The notes: generated by a model from the sequence alone, not told the origin. A stretch of 32,509 nt of DNA from Allolucifera butyrica (GCF_900476375.1 NZ_UPPP01000091.1:1-32509), one strand, 5' to 3'. Counted from the first letter of the stretch, positions 1 through 5,335 are shown. Numbers and translations: made by a program.

Positions 1-29
1 AATACATTTATAATACACTATAAATATCT

Positions 30-656
30 TCAAAACATGCGTCTAATTTCCTTCACCAGCTGCTGTATCTCGAACGCTGCTTTGGATTCCTTATCTAATT
101 CGATAACGCTAACACCCTCCGCATATGCTTTTTTAAAATCAATACGGTTATGTATAACCTGTTCCAGCAAATCAAAATGTTCCGGAGTTTGCGATATACA
201 TTTTTTCAGCTTATTAACCATTCCCTTGCTGCGACTGTCGGCATTATTGATCACCACGTTAGTTTTAAAATCGCTTTTATATTCCCTGCTGGCCTGGCGT
301 AAAACCTTTTCGAATGCCTCTAAGCCGAATAGTTCCACCTGTGAGGGGGCAACCGGGCTTATGAGGATATCCGCACCGACGAGAGCAAGCCTGTTTATAT
401 CACTGTCAAAACCACCAGAATCGACGATAAGTATTTCCGACTGATATTTACTATAGATATCTTTTAATTCTTCCAGCGTCTTCGCCGTAAAGCAATTCAA
501 AGGGGTATGACCGTTCGCTTTTCTCAATTTGTTAAAATTAAGACTGCCCTGCAAAGCATCAAGGTCTAATAGCGGTGCATCAAATGCTTGTGCAAGATTT
601 GTACTAAGAGTAGTTTTGCCGACCCCGCCTTTATAGTGCGTGACATTGATAATCAT
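30..656 (-). CDS. parA: ParA-family partition ATPase (copy 1)
   Basis: A 208-aa protein of the ParA/MinD (SIMIBI) P-loop class, the motor ATPase that segregates low-copy plasmids. The deviant Walker A motif KGGVGKT is at residues 9-15, followed by the aspartate-rich DLDALQGSL segment near 32 and a Walker B-like ILIVDSGG segment near residues 75-82. It is short and lacks the N-terminal HTH of type Ia ParA, so it resembles type Ib, whose partner is a small DNA-binding protein. I chose ATG at 656 because an AAGGAG lies 8 nt upstream; an in-frame TTG one codon earlier is worse placed. In the circular plasmid the next gene is the small partner (see 28015-28314). AT-rich repeats on both sides probably serve as operator or centromere. 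Confidence 0.93.
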   Translation of the reverse strand: MIINVTHYKGGVGKTTLSTNLAQAFDAPLLDLDALQGSLNFNKLRKANGHTPLNCFTAKTLEELKDIYSKYQSEILIVDSGGFDSDINRLALVGADILISPVAPSQVELFGLEAFEKVLRQASREYKSDFKTNVVINNADSRSKGMVNKLKKCISQTPEHFDLLEQVIHNRIDFKKAYAEGVSVIELDKESKAAFEIQQLVKEIRRMF

Positions 657-670
657 CAAAGCAACTCCTT

Positions 671-737
671 TATAATATATTTATAATACCCTAAAAATAC
701 CTTTAATATTTATTATAAAGGTATTTAAAATATATTG
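671..737. repeat. AT-rich TTTATAATA-type repeats upstream of parA (copy 1)
   Basis: Upstream of parA the sequence is almost pure A/T and contains repeated TTTATAATA or its near-variants (TTATAATATATTTATAATACC, then TTTATTATAAAGGTATTT). Related clusters occur at 27959-28024 and 28336-28395, so the whole partition operon is embedded in them. Type Ib partition systems usually place operator and centromere next to the operon; I infer that role here. Recurs at 29032-29098. Confidence 0.6.
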
Positions 738-754
738 TCAAGTAAACGACAATG

Positions 755-787
755 ATAAAAAAAACCGTCACAGAATAATTGTGACGG
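755..787 (-). terminator. rho-independent terminator of the HTH gene (copy 1)
   Basis: Stem CCGTCACA/TGTGACGG (765-772 and 780-787) with a 7-nt loop. Read on the minus strand it is followed by a run of eight T. It lies immediately downstream of the HTH gene ending at 789 and separates it from parA. Confidence 0.9.
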
Positions 788-788
788 C

Positions 789-1187
789 CTAAGACTTTAA
801 CATTTTTTTCCACCAAGGTTTGGCAGACTGATTGCGGCGTTCTTCTTGAATGGCCCGAATAGCCTCCATAAGCTTCTTATCGCGCTGATCGGAACGAATC
901 TCCATATCCTCCCGGAAGTTTTCAAGTTCCTGTTGTACAGCTTCCCGCACCGCATTTTGAATCATTTGCGCAACCTCAACCGGGGAAAGATGCCGTGTTA
1001 CAGGTATTGCTTCTAAAGTAGTAGCAGCGGCTTGTACAGCGCCCATAGGTATCCACCATTGGCTCATACCCTTTCCACGGTCTTCCCAAACTGCGGGAAG
1101 TTCGCCGCTCTGTATGCGTTTACGAACGGTTTTTGTGCTAACACCAATGACTTCCGCTGCTTGTTTGATGTTATAATGGTCTTTCAT
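789..1187 (-). CDS. MerR/excisionase-like HTH protein with coiled-coil tail (copy 1)
   Basis: A 132-aa protein. Residues 1-50 form a MerR/HTH_17-type winged helix (YNIKQAAEVIGVSTKTVRKR, then a GELPAVWEDRGKG turn), a DNA-binding fold of excisionases and plasmid regulators. Residues 70-125 are charged and helical, probably a coiled coil for self-association, and the tail is basic (KPWWKKMLKS). Start: GAGGG lies 8 nt upstream of ATG. It has its own terminator and sits between the accessory genes and parA. It could be a partition or replication accessory factor, or a repressor; the exact role is not visible. Recurs at 29150-29548. Confidence 0.75.
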   Translation of the reverse strand: MKDHYNIKQAAEVIGVSTKTVRKRIQSGELPAVWEDRGKGMSQWWIPMGAVQAAATTLEAIPVTRHLSPVEVAQMIQNAVREAVQQELENFREDMEIRSDQRDKKLMEAIRAIQEERRNQSAKPWWKKMLKS

Positions 1188-1257
1188 AGCTCATCCCTCT
1201 TTTGTAAAATATTTCCATTTAAGTATACCATAGGTAAGACATGCCTGGAAGAATGGA

Positions 1258-1287
1258 AAAACCCTTAGAAAAATTTCTAAGGGTTTT
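1258..1287. terminator. bidirectional terminator overlapping a stop codon (copy 1)
   Basis: Perfect 14-bp arms (AAAACCCTTAGAAA and its complement) separated by two bases, with A/T runs on both sides. The TAG stop of the LAGLIDADG-like gene (1277-1279) lies inside the right arm, so the last codons of that gene are part of the terminator stem. Confidence 0.85.
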
Positions 1288-1885
1288 CTGCTCCTATAAA
1301 CCGGCTACAGTCTATTTTCCGCATTCTGATTGTTTCGTCAGGAATTTCTAATAGAGAAATGATTTTAGGCACTTCTTCTCTAGCTTGATACATAAGTACA
1401 AAGGTATGGTAATCTCCATAATTAGGTATATTGACGCTTCTTTTCCTCGGTTCTTTATATTTAATATCCAACATATTTACTAAATACCTACTTATCACAT
1501 CTAGTACATTTTTTGCGCCTTCAAGTTTTACAATAGCATTCTTACCGCTGCTCGGTTTTGTTATTGCTGCTTTAGTGTAACAATATCCCCTGATAAACTC
1601 TAATTGATTTATATCCCCTTGAGGGTATTGTCTATCTTTATCACGCCGACTTGTCCATCCTAATTCAAATATTCTTTTGACAAACTCATTACCTGGTGTA
1701 ATTCTAATTGCGTATGTATTATTCCGCTTATGAGGTTTAAAAGACCCTATTTTTTTGGAGATCAAAAATAGTAACTTTTTATCATGATGCCTAACTAATA
1801 GCCTTTCGTCATGAGATTCCGCGCCACAAAAAGAGCCGCAACCCCAAACAAATCCATAAATCCAATCCAAAGAAAGAGTATGCAT
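1277..1885 (-). CDS. degenerate LAGLIDADG homing-endonuclease-like protein (copy 1)
   Basis: A 202-aa protein with the plan of a two-motif LAGLIDADG protein. The first motif (residues 8-19, WIYGFVWGCGSF) aligns with the usual xLAGFIDGDGSF, and the second (97-108, FIRGYCYTKAAI) with FLRGYFDADGSI. The intervening stretch LGWTSRRDKDRQYPQG also matches that family. The metal-binding acidic residues at the end of each motif are replaced (W14/C16 and Y103/K105), so DNA cleavage is unlikely while DNA recognition may persist. Start: GGGAG 6 nt before ATG. It is the last gene of the small accessory series and is not inside another gene or an evident intron. Family assignment is by eye. Recurs at 29638-30246. 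Confidence 0.7.
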   Translation of the reverse strand: MHTLSLDWIYGFVWGCGSFCGAESHDERLLVRHHDKKLLFLISKKIGSFKPHKRNNTYAIRITPGNEFVKRIFELGWTSRRDKDRQYPQGDINQLEFIRGYCYTKAAITKPSSGKNAIVKLEGAKNVLDVISRYLVNMLDIKYKEPRKRSVNIPNYGDYHTFVLMYQAREEVPKIISLLEIPDETIRMRKIDCSRFIGAENP

Positions 1886-1895
1886 TTTATTCTCC

Positions 1896-2111
1896 CTAAA
1901 AATTCCTTAAACCAGAAATATAGCGATATACTTTTAAAATCCTTTCTGCATTAGGATCATTTCTTTTCCATTCCGGAATCAAGCTTGATAGTGCTGGGAT
2001 AGAGTATTTATGCTCCATGTCAGTCATAATCGCCGCCAGGCGTCCATCATCATCCCTGGCAATTCTTGCCCGTTCAAGATATTTTTCAAGTTCAGACATA
2101 ATATTATCCAT
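1896..2111 (-). CDS. small conserved-looking hypothetical protein (copy 1)
   Basis: About 71 aa from an ATG (MDNIMSELEKYLERAR) lying 4 nt after the TGA stop of the preceding gene. The close spacing and lack of a good Shine-Dalgarno suggest translational coupling. The reading frame stays open a further 24 codons upstream, but that part overlaps the previous gene. The product is acidic/basic helical and soluble, ending in a YRYISGLRNF segment. No family recognised. Recurs at 30257-30472. Confidence 0.6.
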   Translation of the reverse strand: MDNIMSELEKYLERARIARDDDGRLAAIMTDMEHKYSIPALSSLIPEWKRNDPNAERILKVYRYISGLRNF

Positions 2112-2115
2112 TAAA

Positions 2116-2301
2116 TCACACACTTTCTGAGTTTTCTTTAATGCTTCCCTGTACAAGTTCAATAACATGCTCATAGACCGCAATCTGGCCGCTTTTATAG
2201 CCTTTATTCCAATCGTCTTTTCGTTCCTCTTTTTCAGATTCCGACTTCAAAAATTCGAGTATACTTATCAGCTTTTTACCGTCTATCATGTTTCCGTCCA
2301 C
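2116..2301 (-). CDS. small hypothetical protein, GTG start (copy 1)
   Basis: A 61-aa protein read from a GTG codon with GGAGGG 6 nt upstream, which decides the start. It is highly charged (SESEKEERKDDWNKGYKSGQ), predicted helical and soluble, with no family recognised. It precedes the 71-aa gene by only a few bases, and the region immediately upstream is the GC-rich palindromic block at 2313-2433. Recurs at 30477-30662. Confidence 0.65.
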   Translation of the reverse strand: MDGNMIDGKKLISILEFLKSESEKEERKDDWNKGYKSGQIAVYEHVIELVQGSIKENSESV

Positions 2302-2312
2302 TTTTATCCCTC

Positions 2313-2433
2313 CATTTCAGTTTGACCGGCTGCGCCTGTCAGCGCAGATCCGTGCCAAGTGCCTGTCCTTATACAATATCTTGTGCTGCCGGCAGCTGCG
2401 ACGGATACAAGATATTGTGTCTCTCATTCAACC
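2313..2433. repeat. GC-rich palindromic intergenic block A (copy 1)
   Basis: Between two tiny genes lies a block markedly richer in GC than its surroundings. It contains a 12-bp perfect inverted repeat ACAATATCTTGT (2373-2384) / ACAAGATATTGT (2407-2418), enclosing the palindrome GCTGCCGGCAGC, plus CTGCGC/GCGCAG arms near 2330-2347 and a GTTTGAC motif near 2320 shared with the other blocks. It encodes no evident protein. Role unknown. Recurs at 30674-30794. Confidence 0.6.
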
Positions 2434-2616
2434 CTATTTTGACTTTGCCGCTACCAGGTGTTTTCGTATCAATATTTCGGCACTTTTTGCTTTCTCCTGG
2501 ATCATATTTAAATAGTCTAAGGCGCTTTCAAATTTCCCGTTTTTTACATCCTCTTCGATGCGCTTCACCCTGGCGCAAAGATATTCCGTTTCCCATTCCC
2601 GGCTAATATCCAGCAT
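2434..2616 (-). CDS. small helical hypothetical protein (copy 1)
   Basis: About 60 aa from the ATG that has AAAGG 9 nt upstream; an in-frame ATG three codons earlier abuts the same AAAGG and is less likely. The sequence (LDISREWETEYLCARVKRIEEDV...) is amphipathic helical and probably coiled coil. No family recognised. It follows the zinc-ribbon gene at 2632 by 15 nt, suggesting a shared transcript. Its TAG stop begins the palindromic block A. Recurs at 30795-30977. Confidence 0.6.
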   Translation of the reverse strand: MLDISREWETEYLCARVKRIEEDVKNGKFESALDYLNMIQEKAKSAEILIRKHLVAAKSK

Positions 2617-2631
2617 TTTAATCATCCTTTC

Positions 2632-2856
2632 TTATTTCGTTCTATTTTGGGGTATAAATTGCTTTGGAAACACGAAATCCTGCTCTTTCTTAATGCATCC
2701 TAGAGGGTATATTCTTCCGCAACAATCACATTCTAAAGAAACACCACAATCATAAATTTTTCCATCTTCCCCTTCTTCAACACCAGTGAAAAATTTATTA
2801 AGTTTCAAAGGACTACCGCAAGCATTACACTTTAAAATATTTTTTTCGCAATTCAT
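2632..2856 (-). CDS. small zinc-ribbon protein (copy 1)
   Basis: A 74-aa protein with two CxxC knuckles, CNAC near residues 10-13 and CDCC near 44-47, spaced as in a zinc ribbon that could bind nucleic acid or protein. An additional Cys lies between them and another at residue 54. Start: GGAGGG about 5 nt before ATG. It begins the closely spaced run 2856-1277 (minus strand). Function unknown beyond probable zinc binding. Recurs at 30993-31217. Confidence 0.7.
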   Translation of the reverse strand: MNCEKNILKCNACGSPLKLNKFFTGVEEGEDGKIYDCGVSLECDCCGRIYPLGCIKKEQDFVFPKQFIPQNRTK

Positions 2857-2869
2857 ATTAACCCTCCGT

Positions 2870-2946
2870 TTCTATTTTGACGTTAAGTGCCGATCCTCGC
2901 TGGTGGCTCCGGCCATGCGCGGCAATGTAAGCCAGGTTGACTACCC
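2870..2946. repeat. GC-rich intergenic block B (copy 1)
   Basis: On the minus strand this block starts at the TAG stop of the broken gene at 2941-3144 as TAGTCAACCTGGCTTACATT, runs through GC-rich sequence and ends ACGTCAAAATAG just before the zinc-ribbon gene's ribosome binding site. The opening matches blocks C and D (TAGTCAAACTGGCT). Recurs at 31231-31307. Confidence 0.55.
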
Positions 2947-3144
2947 CCAAGTCGTACTACTAAAAACCTGCTGCCAAGTCTTTCTACCGTTTTTCAACAA
3001 GTCTACACGAAGATAATCATTTTCACGTTTTACTGAAATATACTCAATTTCAAACTCAGAACTATTTGCTTCACGATAATTATTTCAAAAAGAATCAAAA
3101 GTCTTTTTATCAGAATCACTTAACCGGTTATAACCTTTAACCAT
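2941..3144 (-). pseudogene. small gene interrupted by one in-frame TGA (copy 1)
   Basis: A 68-codon frame from ATG with a well-placed GGAGG 7 nt upstream reads MVKGYNRLSDSDKKTFDSF, then TGA (3085-3087), then continues NNYREANSSEFEIEYISVKR and on to a TAG at 2941-2943. The frame has normal coding character on both sides of the TGA, which may be a mutated TGG or other codon. The TGA is present in both overlap copies. No family recognised. UGA recoding is possible but nothing supports it. Too fragmented to be a simple long reading frame. Recurs at 31302-31505. Confidence 0.6.
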
Positions 3145-3395
3145 TAAATATCCTCCAATCCATTTTGTCACTATGCAGGAATTTAGCTTTTTCCCCAGAA
3201 GTAATAAGGTTTCTCCCCACCCCTTGCTGGTTTGATTACTATGATTTTGTTTTTCCGAAAACGTCTCTATAGGCTCTAAATATAAACCTTATAAGTACAA
3301 AATTTAGAAACAAGATGATCCACTTCTTAGCGCCCTGGGCGCGGCCGAAATATATAGTCAAACTGGCTGCAGCCGATCACTGTCAGCCAGTTTGA
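3145..3395. other. intergenic region with palindromes and a possible gene remnant (copy 1)
   Basis: Contains the palindrome GCGCCCTGGGCGC near 3330-3342. On the minus strand, from the edge of block C, a frame opens that reads AKKWIILFLNFVLIRFIF and then ends after about 40 codons. It looks like a membrane segment followed by a basic tail, without a start or ribosome binding site of its own. It may be the truncated end of a gene cut where the palindromic block now stands. No complete gene visible. Confidence 0.4.
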
Positions 3396-3399
3396 CTAT
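3354..3399. repeat. perfect 16-bp inverted repeat, block C (copy 1)
   Basis: Arms ATAGTCAAACTGGCTG (3354-3369) and CAGCCAGTTTGACTAT (3384-3399) are exact complements around a 14-nt centre. The TAG stop of the 68-aa membrane protein gene (3396-3398) lies within the right arm. It could terminate that minus-strand gene, although the following bases are ATATATTT rather than a T run. Its outer sequence is shared with blocks B and D. Recurs at 31715-31760. Confidence 0.8.
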
Positions 3400-3602
3400 T
3401 TGTCCGATTTAGGCTCCTCATTTGAAAATACAAATAACAGTACGCCGCTTATACCTATAATTAAACTAATTGTATTTGCATAAGGAAACGAAAAACCAGA
3501 AATCATGCTTGCCAATGGCATTGCAAGTGCCAGCATGATTAAATTGATACCATACCGTTTTGCTTTTTGATTGTATAGTTTAACAAGATCGCATAACTTC
3601 AT
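3396..3602 (-). CDS. small two-helix membrane protein (copy 1)
   Basis: A 68-aa protein with two hydrophobic stretches, about residues 18-36 and 43-60, a basic N-terminus (KLCDLVKLYNQKAKRYG) and an acidic tail (SNEEPKSDK). This suggests an inner-membrane hairpin. AGGAG lies 10 nt before ATG. No family recognised. It is flanked by GC-rich blocks C (downstream, overlapping its stop) and D (upstream), as though carried as a unit. Recurs at 31757-31963. Confidence 0.65.
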   Translation of the reverse strand: MKLCDLVKLYNQKAKRYGINLIMLALAMPLASMISGFSFPYANTISLIIGISGVLLFVFSNEEPKSDK

Positions 3603-3619
3603 TATTTATAATTCTCCTT

Positions 3620-3726
3620 TCCCGACTCTGAGCCAAACCAGCGGCACCGGCTGCATCCTGGATGCCGATGGCGATCCGCTCCGTGATCGCGGCCATGGCC
3701 GTCACCGCAAGCCAGTTTGACTATGT
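3620..3726. repeat. GC-rich imperfect palindrome, block D (copy 1)
   Basis: On the minus strand it starts TAGTCAAACTGGCTTGCGG and ends GCTGGTTTGGCTCAGAGTC. The ends can pair over 12 bp counting G-T wobbles (AGTCAAACTGGC with GCTGGTTTGGCT). The roughly 100-bp interior is about 65 percent GC by eye, in contrast to AT-rich flanks. One frame through it reads like protein (ITERIAIGIQDAAGAAGLAQ), so it may derive from coding DNA of different composition. Recurs at 31981-32087. Confidence 0.55.
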
Positions 3727-3780
3727 ACTATTTTCTTGAAAACACGTATTTTCCTGTTATTTTCCTTTAAAAAGCTATAG

Positions 3781-3945
3781 TCAATTATTTTCAATTGGGA
3801 ACAGTTTTATCCCTTTATATTCTTCATTTAATCGTTTAATAAGTCCTTTTAGGTTTACGCCGGGATAGGCTCCCGGCTGGCCTTTATGAAGTTTTATTCT
3901 ACCGGCTCCGTTTGCCCCCGGAAACAATGACCGGCATATCGCCAA
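3781..3945 (-). CDS. possible 54-aa small protein (copy 1)
   Basis: A frame starting at TTG inside the end of the upstream gene reads through to a TGA at 3781. Its second half (NLKGLIKRLNEEYKGIKLFP) looks like real protein, but the ribosome binding site is too close to the TTG and the middle is encoded by a hairpin repeat (3858-3881). It may be a remnant or a short translationally coupled gene. Weak. Recurs at 32142-32306. Confidence 0.25.
   Translation of the reverse strand: MAICRSLFPGANGAGRIKLHKGQPGAYPGVNLKGLIKRLNEEYKGIKLFPIENN
3858..3881. repeat. 24-bp hairpin repeat, copy near 3.87 kb
   Basis: Stem GCCGGGA/TCCCGGC within CGCCGGGATAGGCTCCCGG. It is 19/24 identical to 4282-4305. On the minus strand each copy falls within 15 nt downstream of a gene's stop codon. 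Neither is followed by a T run, so a simple terminator is unlikely. Recurs at 32219-32242. Confidence 0.55.
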
Positions 3946-4265
3946 CCCTCCGGGCTATTTTTTAAGGTTGAATAGGTAGCCCGCCATTTTCCGTCTTTAT
4001 CCGGGTTATGGCTATATGGCTCGCCCATCTGGACACATTGCCCATTCATACAAGCCGGGGGCAAAACATTTATAAAATAGTCTACAAATTCCTCGTCTAC
4101 CAAGTCGCCAACCTCTAAAAAGCTGTCCAAATCGCCTTCCCAATCCTTGTAACATTTCACTTTGAAAACCTCCCATAATTTAATTTGGTCGTTGTACTGA
4201 TAAGCAAAGCCTTTATTTCTATCACAAAAATCCTTTGCCAAACGCTCACTAACTAATGCAATCAT
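3894..4265 (-). CDS. hypothetical protein, 123 aa
   Basis: Begins at ATG (MIALVSERLAKDFCDRNKGF) with AAGGAGG 9 nt upstream; the 25 upstream in-frame codons are basic and overlap the hairpin and the J-protein gene, so they are not used. The product is soluble, mixed alpha/beta in appearance, and rich in aromatic residues, with Cys in CYKDW, ACMNGQC and GHCF contexts that could bind metal, though the spacing fits no motif I know. It follows the J-domain gene by about 50 nt and is probably cotranscribed. The second copy is cut by the window end. Confidence 0.7.
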   Translation of the reverse strand: MIALVSERLAKDFCDRNKGFAYQYNDQIKLWEVFKVKCYKDWEGDLDSFLEVGDLVDEEFVDYFINVLPPACMNGQCVQMGEPYSHNPDKDGKWRATYSTLKNSPEGWRYAGHCFRGQTEPVE

Positions 4266-4281
4266 TACTCTGTTCCTCCTT

Positions 4282-4305
4282 CGCCGGTATAACGCCCCGG
4301 CTGGC
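4282..4305. repeat. 24-bp hairpin repeat, copy near 4.29 kb
   Basis: CGCCGGTATAACGCCCCGGC then TGGC; stem GCCGG/CCGGC. It is the partner of 3858-3881 and lies between the J-domain gene stop and the ribosome binding site of the 123-aa gene. It may tune message stability or coupling between the two genes. Confidence 0.55.
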
Positions 4306-4317
4306 TTATTTTTATGT

Positions 4318-4794
4318 TTAGGCTGTAATCTGGTTGGCATTCTTTTTCTTTTCCGCAGTTTTTACAGTCTCGCTGCCGTACATATGCCGTATGTAGTCCA
4401 TATCTTTGATGCCGCTGGACCTTCTGACTTTCGCTTCCTCTGGCCGCCAGTACCACATCTTCTTTTTCCTGGCAAAAAAATAACCGACTTCGTTTAAAGC
4501 GTCTTTATGCTTTTTCGTTTCACCTGACACCCATATCCAGGAGCCGCATATTTCAATTTCCAAACCATCCAAATTTATAATTCTGTCTATCATTTCGCGG
4601 AAACCGTCATTTAGATTGTATTTGCTTTGTCCGTTGGCATCAGTGACATTTAACTTTTTAAAAAGAGCTTCATATTCAGCGTTTACGGCTTTCATTATCT
4701 CGGTATCACCGCCCCGGTCGGGATGATATTTAAAGGCTAATTTTCTATACGCTTTTTTCAGTTCGTCAATGGTGCTGATATTCTGGAAATACAT
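4318..4794 (-). CDS. J-domain (DnaJ-like) small protein
   Basis: A 158-aa protein with an N-terminal J domain, residues about 3-45 (ISTIDELKKAYRKLAFKYHP), including the diagnostic HPD at 24-26 that stimulates DnaK ATPase. The remainder is not the Gly-rich or zinc-finger part of DnaJ but an unrecognised domain (NLDGLEIEICGSWIWVSGET, then VGYFFARKKKMWYWRPEEAK) with a Lys/Asn-rich tail. The start is ATG with GGAGG 10 nt upstream; the frame is open 53 codons further but there it runs through the large palindrome at 4883-5009. Small plasmid- or phage-borne J proteins usually recruit host DnaK to remodel replication or transfer complexes; which applies here is not visible. Confidence 0.85.
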   Translation of the reverse strand: MYFQNISTIDELKKAYRKLAFKYHPDRGGDTEIMKAVNAEYEALFKKLNVTDANGQSKYNLNDGFREMIDRIINLDGLEIEICGSWIWVSGETKKHKDALNEVGYFFARKKKMWYWRPEEAKVRRSSGIKDMDYIRHMYGSETVKTAEKKKNANQITA

Positions 4795-4882
4795 TTCTTT
4801 TCGTCCTCCTTGGCAGGGTAAGCGATACAGGAAAAATAAAGAATTACAGTAGTAATAATGGATTGGGACCGTTCCCCCTGCA

Positions 4883-5009
4883 GCTGTTTTTTTGTTGAGG
4901 TCCTTATAAAGTCCGGAGGTGCTTTTGCAAGGGCCGACTGCAGGGAGGTACATTTTACCCTTGCAAAAGCAAGCCGCCGGATTTTATAATGGCCGGTCAA
5001 AAAAACAGC
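4883..5009. repeat. 127-bp nested palindrome upstream of the J-domain gene
   Basis: Three stems are nested in register: GCTGTTTTTTT (4883-4893) with AAAAAAACAGC (4999-5009); TTATAAAGTCCGG (4904-4916) with CCGGATTTTATAA (4977-4989, one G-T pair); TGCTTTTGCAAGGG (4920-4933) with CCCTTGCAAAAGCA (4958-4971). The loop is 24 nt and contains GGGAGGTACATT. A competing pairing CCCTGCAG (4876-4883) with CTGCAGGG (4938-4945) also exists. As RNA this would be a leader switch for the J-domain gene; as single-stranded DNA during conjugation it would fold into a long hairpin, like a single-strand origin. It could also be a MITE. Confidence 0.75.
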
Positions 5010-5020
5010 AAATTAAAATA

Positions 5021-5045
5021 GCCTTTCGGCGCTTTTCCGAAAGGC
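5021..5045. terminator. perfect hairpin, terminator-like
   Basis: GCCTTTCGG (5021-5029) and CCGAAAGGC (5037-5045) around a 7-nt loop. On the minus strand it is followed by TATTTTAATTT, on the plus strand by a delayed TATTTTTT. It lies between the large palindrome and the toxin-antitoxin locus and would insulate them from each other. Confidence 0.65.
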
Positions 5046-5081
5046 TTCCATCAGTATTTTTTAATTATTGGTTAGCTGACG

Positions 5082-5112
5082 ACAGTAGTACAGTAGAGTA
5101 GTATGGCAGTAA
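5082..5112. repeat. short degenerate AGTA-rich repeats
   Basis: The stretch GACAGTAGTACAGTAGAGTA plus GTATGGCAGTAAA carries six AGTA units at 5-8 nt spacing just before the antitoxin promoter. It may be a binding site array or simple-sequence expansion; nothing decides between them. Confidence 0.4.
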
Positions 5113-5116
5113 ATAC

Positions 5117-5145
5117 TTGAATATTTTTTTAAAAATGGGTACAAT
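5117..5145 (+). promoter_or_regulatory. promoter of the antitoxin RNA
   Basis: TTGAAT (5117-5122), a 17-nt spacer and TACAAT (5140-5145) form a good sigma-70-type promoter reading rightwards, with initiation expected near 5152, directly opposite the 3' end of the toxin message. Confidence 0.7.
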
Positions 5146-5149
5146 ATAA

Positions 5150-5181
5150 ATAAAAGGACTGACGTGTTGGAATCACGCCAG
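5150..5181 (-). terminator. terminator of the toxin mRNA
   Basis: On the minus strand CTGGCGTG and CACGTCAG (5174-5181 and 5159-5166) pair with one G-T and a 7-nt loop, followed by TCCTTTTATTTATATT. This would end the toxin message at about 5150, giving an RNA of roughly 230 nt. Confidence 0.6.
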
Positions 5182-5265
5182 CCCCAGGTTGTTAACCTGA
5201 ACGGTTAGCCTGGAATATCGGGTTATCGAAATAACCGCTATCCTTGGCCGGGAGCGGTTATTTCT
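5152..5265 (+). ncRNA. candidate antitoxin RNA (RatA-like arrangement)
   Basis: Starts after the promoter at 5117-5145 and ends at the hairpin AATAACCGCT/AGCGGTTATT (5230-5239, 5253-5262) followed by TTCTGCTTT. Its whole length is complementary to the 3' half of the toxin message. It contains CAGGTTGTTA and GAACGGTTAGC (5185-5209), which also occur at the 5' end of the toxin message, so both RNAs can compete for the same toxin 3' segment. This matches the 3'-overlapping layout known for txpA/ratA. No transcript evidence is available here. Confidence 0.6.
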
Positions 5266-5335
5266 GCTTTATGATTAAAACAACAAGCGTTGCGAATGCT
5301 ATCATAAGATAGATGGCCTCGAATGTTGATATCAT
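5258..5335 (-). CDS. Hol-Tox/TxpA-like type I toxin peptide, 25 aa
   Basis: A 25-aa membrane peptide, too short for usual gene calling. It has the family pattern of the Firmicutes holin-like toxins: a short start, FEAIYLMIAFATLVVLII as a single transmembrane helix, and a KQK tail. The ribosome binding site is excellent (AAAGGGGGTGATT just before ATG). Upstream are an extended -10 promoter and a structured leader. Such peptides insert in the inner membrane and depolarise it; the antisense RNA from 5152 should block expression, and its loss after plasmid loss would kill the cell. The stop TAA is inside the stem shared with the antitoxin terminator. Confidence 0.75.
   Translation of the reverse strand: MISTFEAIYLMIAFATLVVLIIKQK

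Larger units (their letters stand above)
1..4148. repeat. terminal direct overlap, copy 1 (identical to 28362-32509)
   Basis: The first 4,148 bases recur without visible difference at the right end, offset by 28,361. All genes of this stretch have the same lengths and translations in both copies. The simplest explanation is a circular plasmid of 28,361 bp written out with an untrimmed overlap. A true 4.1-kb terminal duplication in a linear element is less likely, because the repeat boundaries fall inside the partition operon and inside a gene rather than at element ends. Confidence 0.95.

Noticed and set aside
37..444. Plus-strand reading frame opposite parA, and similar long frames opposite trbE, trbI, traA and others
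   Set aside because: They have no ribosome binding site, an odd composition, and lie wholly antisense to well-supported genes.
3085..3087. Selenocysteine or other UGA recoding in the interrupted small gene
   Set aside because: No SECIS-like hairpin follows the TGA and the protein shows no redox context. A mutation is simpler.
2870..3726. Integron attC sites
   Set aside because: The conserved ends GTCAAAC/GTTTGAC break the RYYYAAC/GTTRRRY core rule at one position, block C is too short, and no integrase is present. Kept only as a cassette-like pattern.
4265..4456. 63-aa frame between the J-domain gene and the 123-aa gene
   Set aside because: It overlaps the J-domain gene in another frame and lacks a ribosome binding site.
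4758..5101. Reading frames through the large palindrome (80 aa minus, 60 aa plus, and the 53-codon extension of the J protein)
   Set aside because: They translate hairpin sequence, have no suitable ribosome binding site, and a better start for the J protein exists at 4794.
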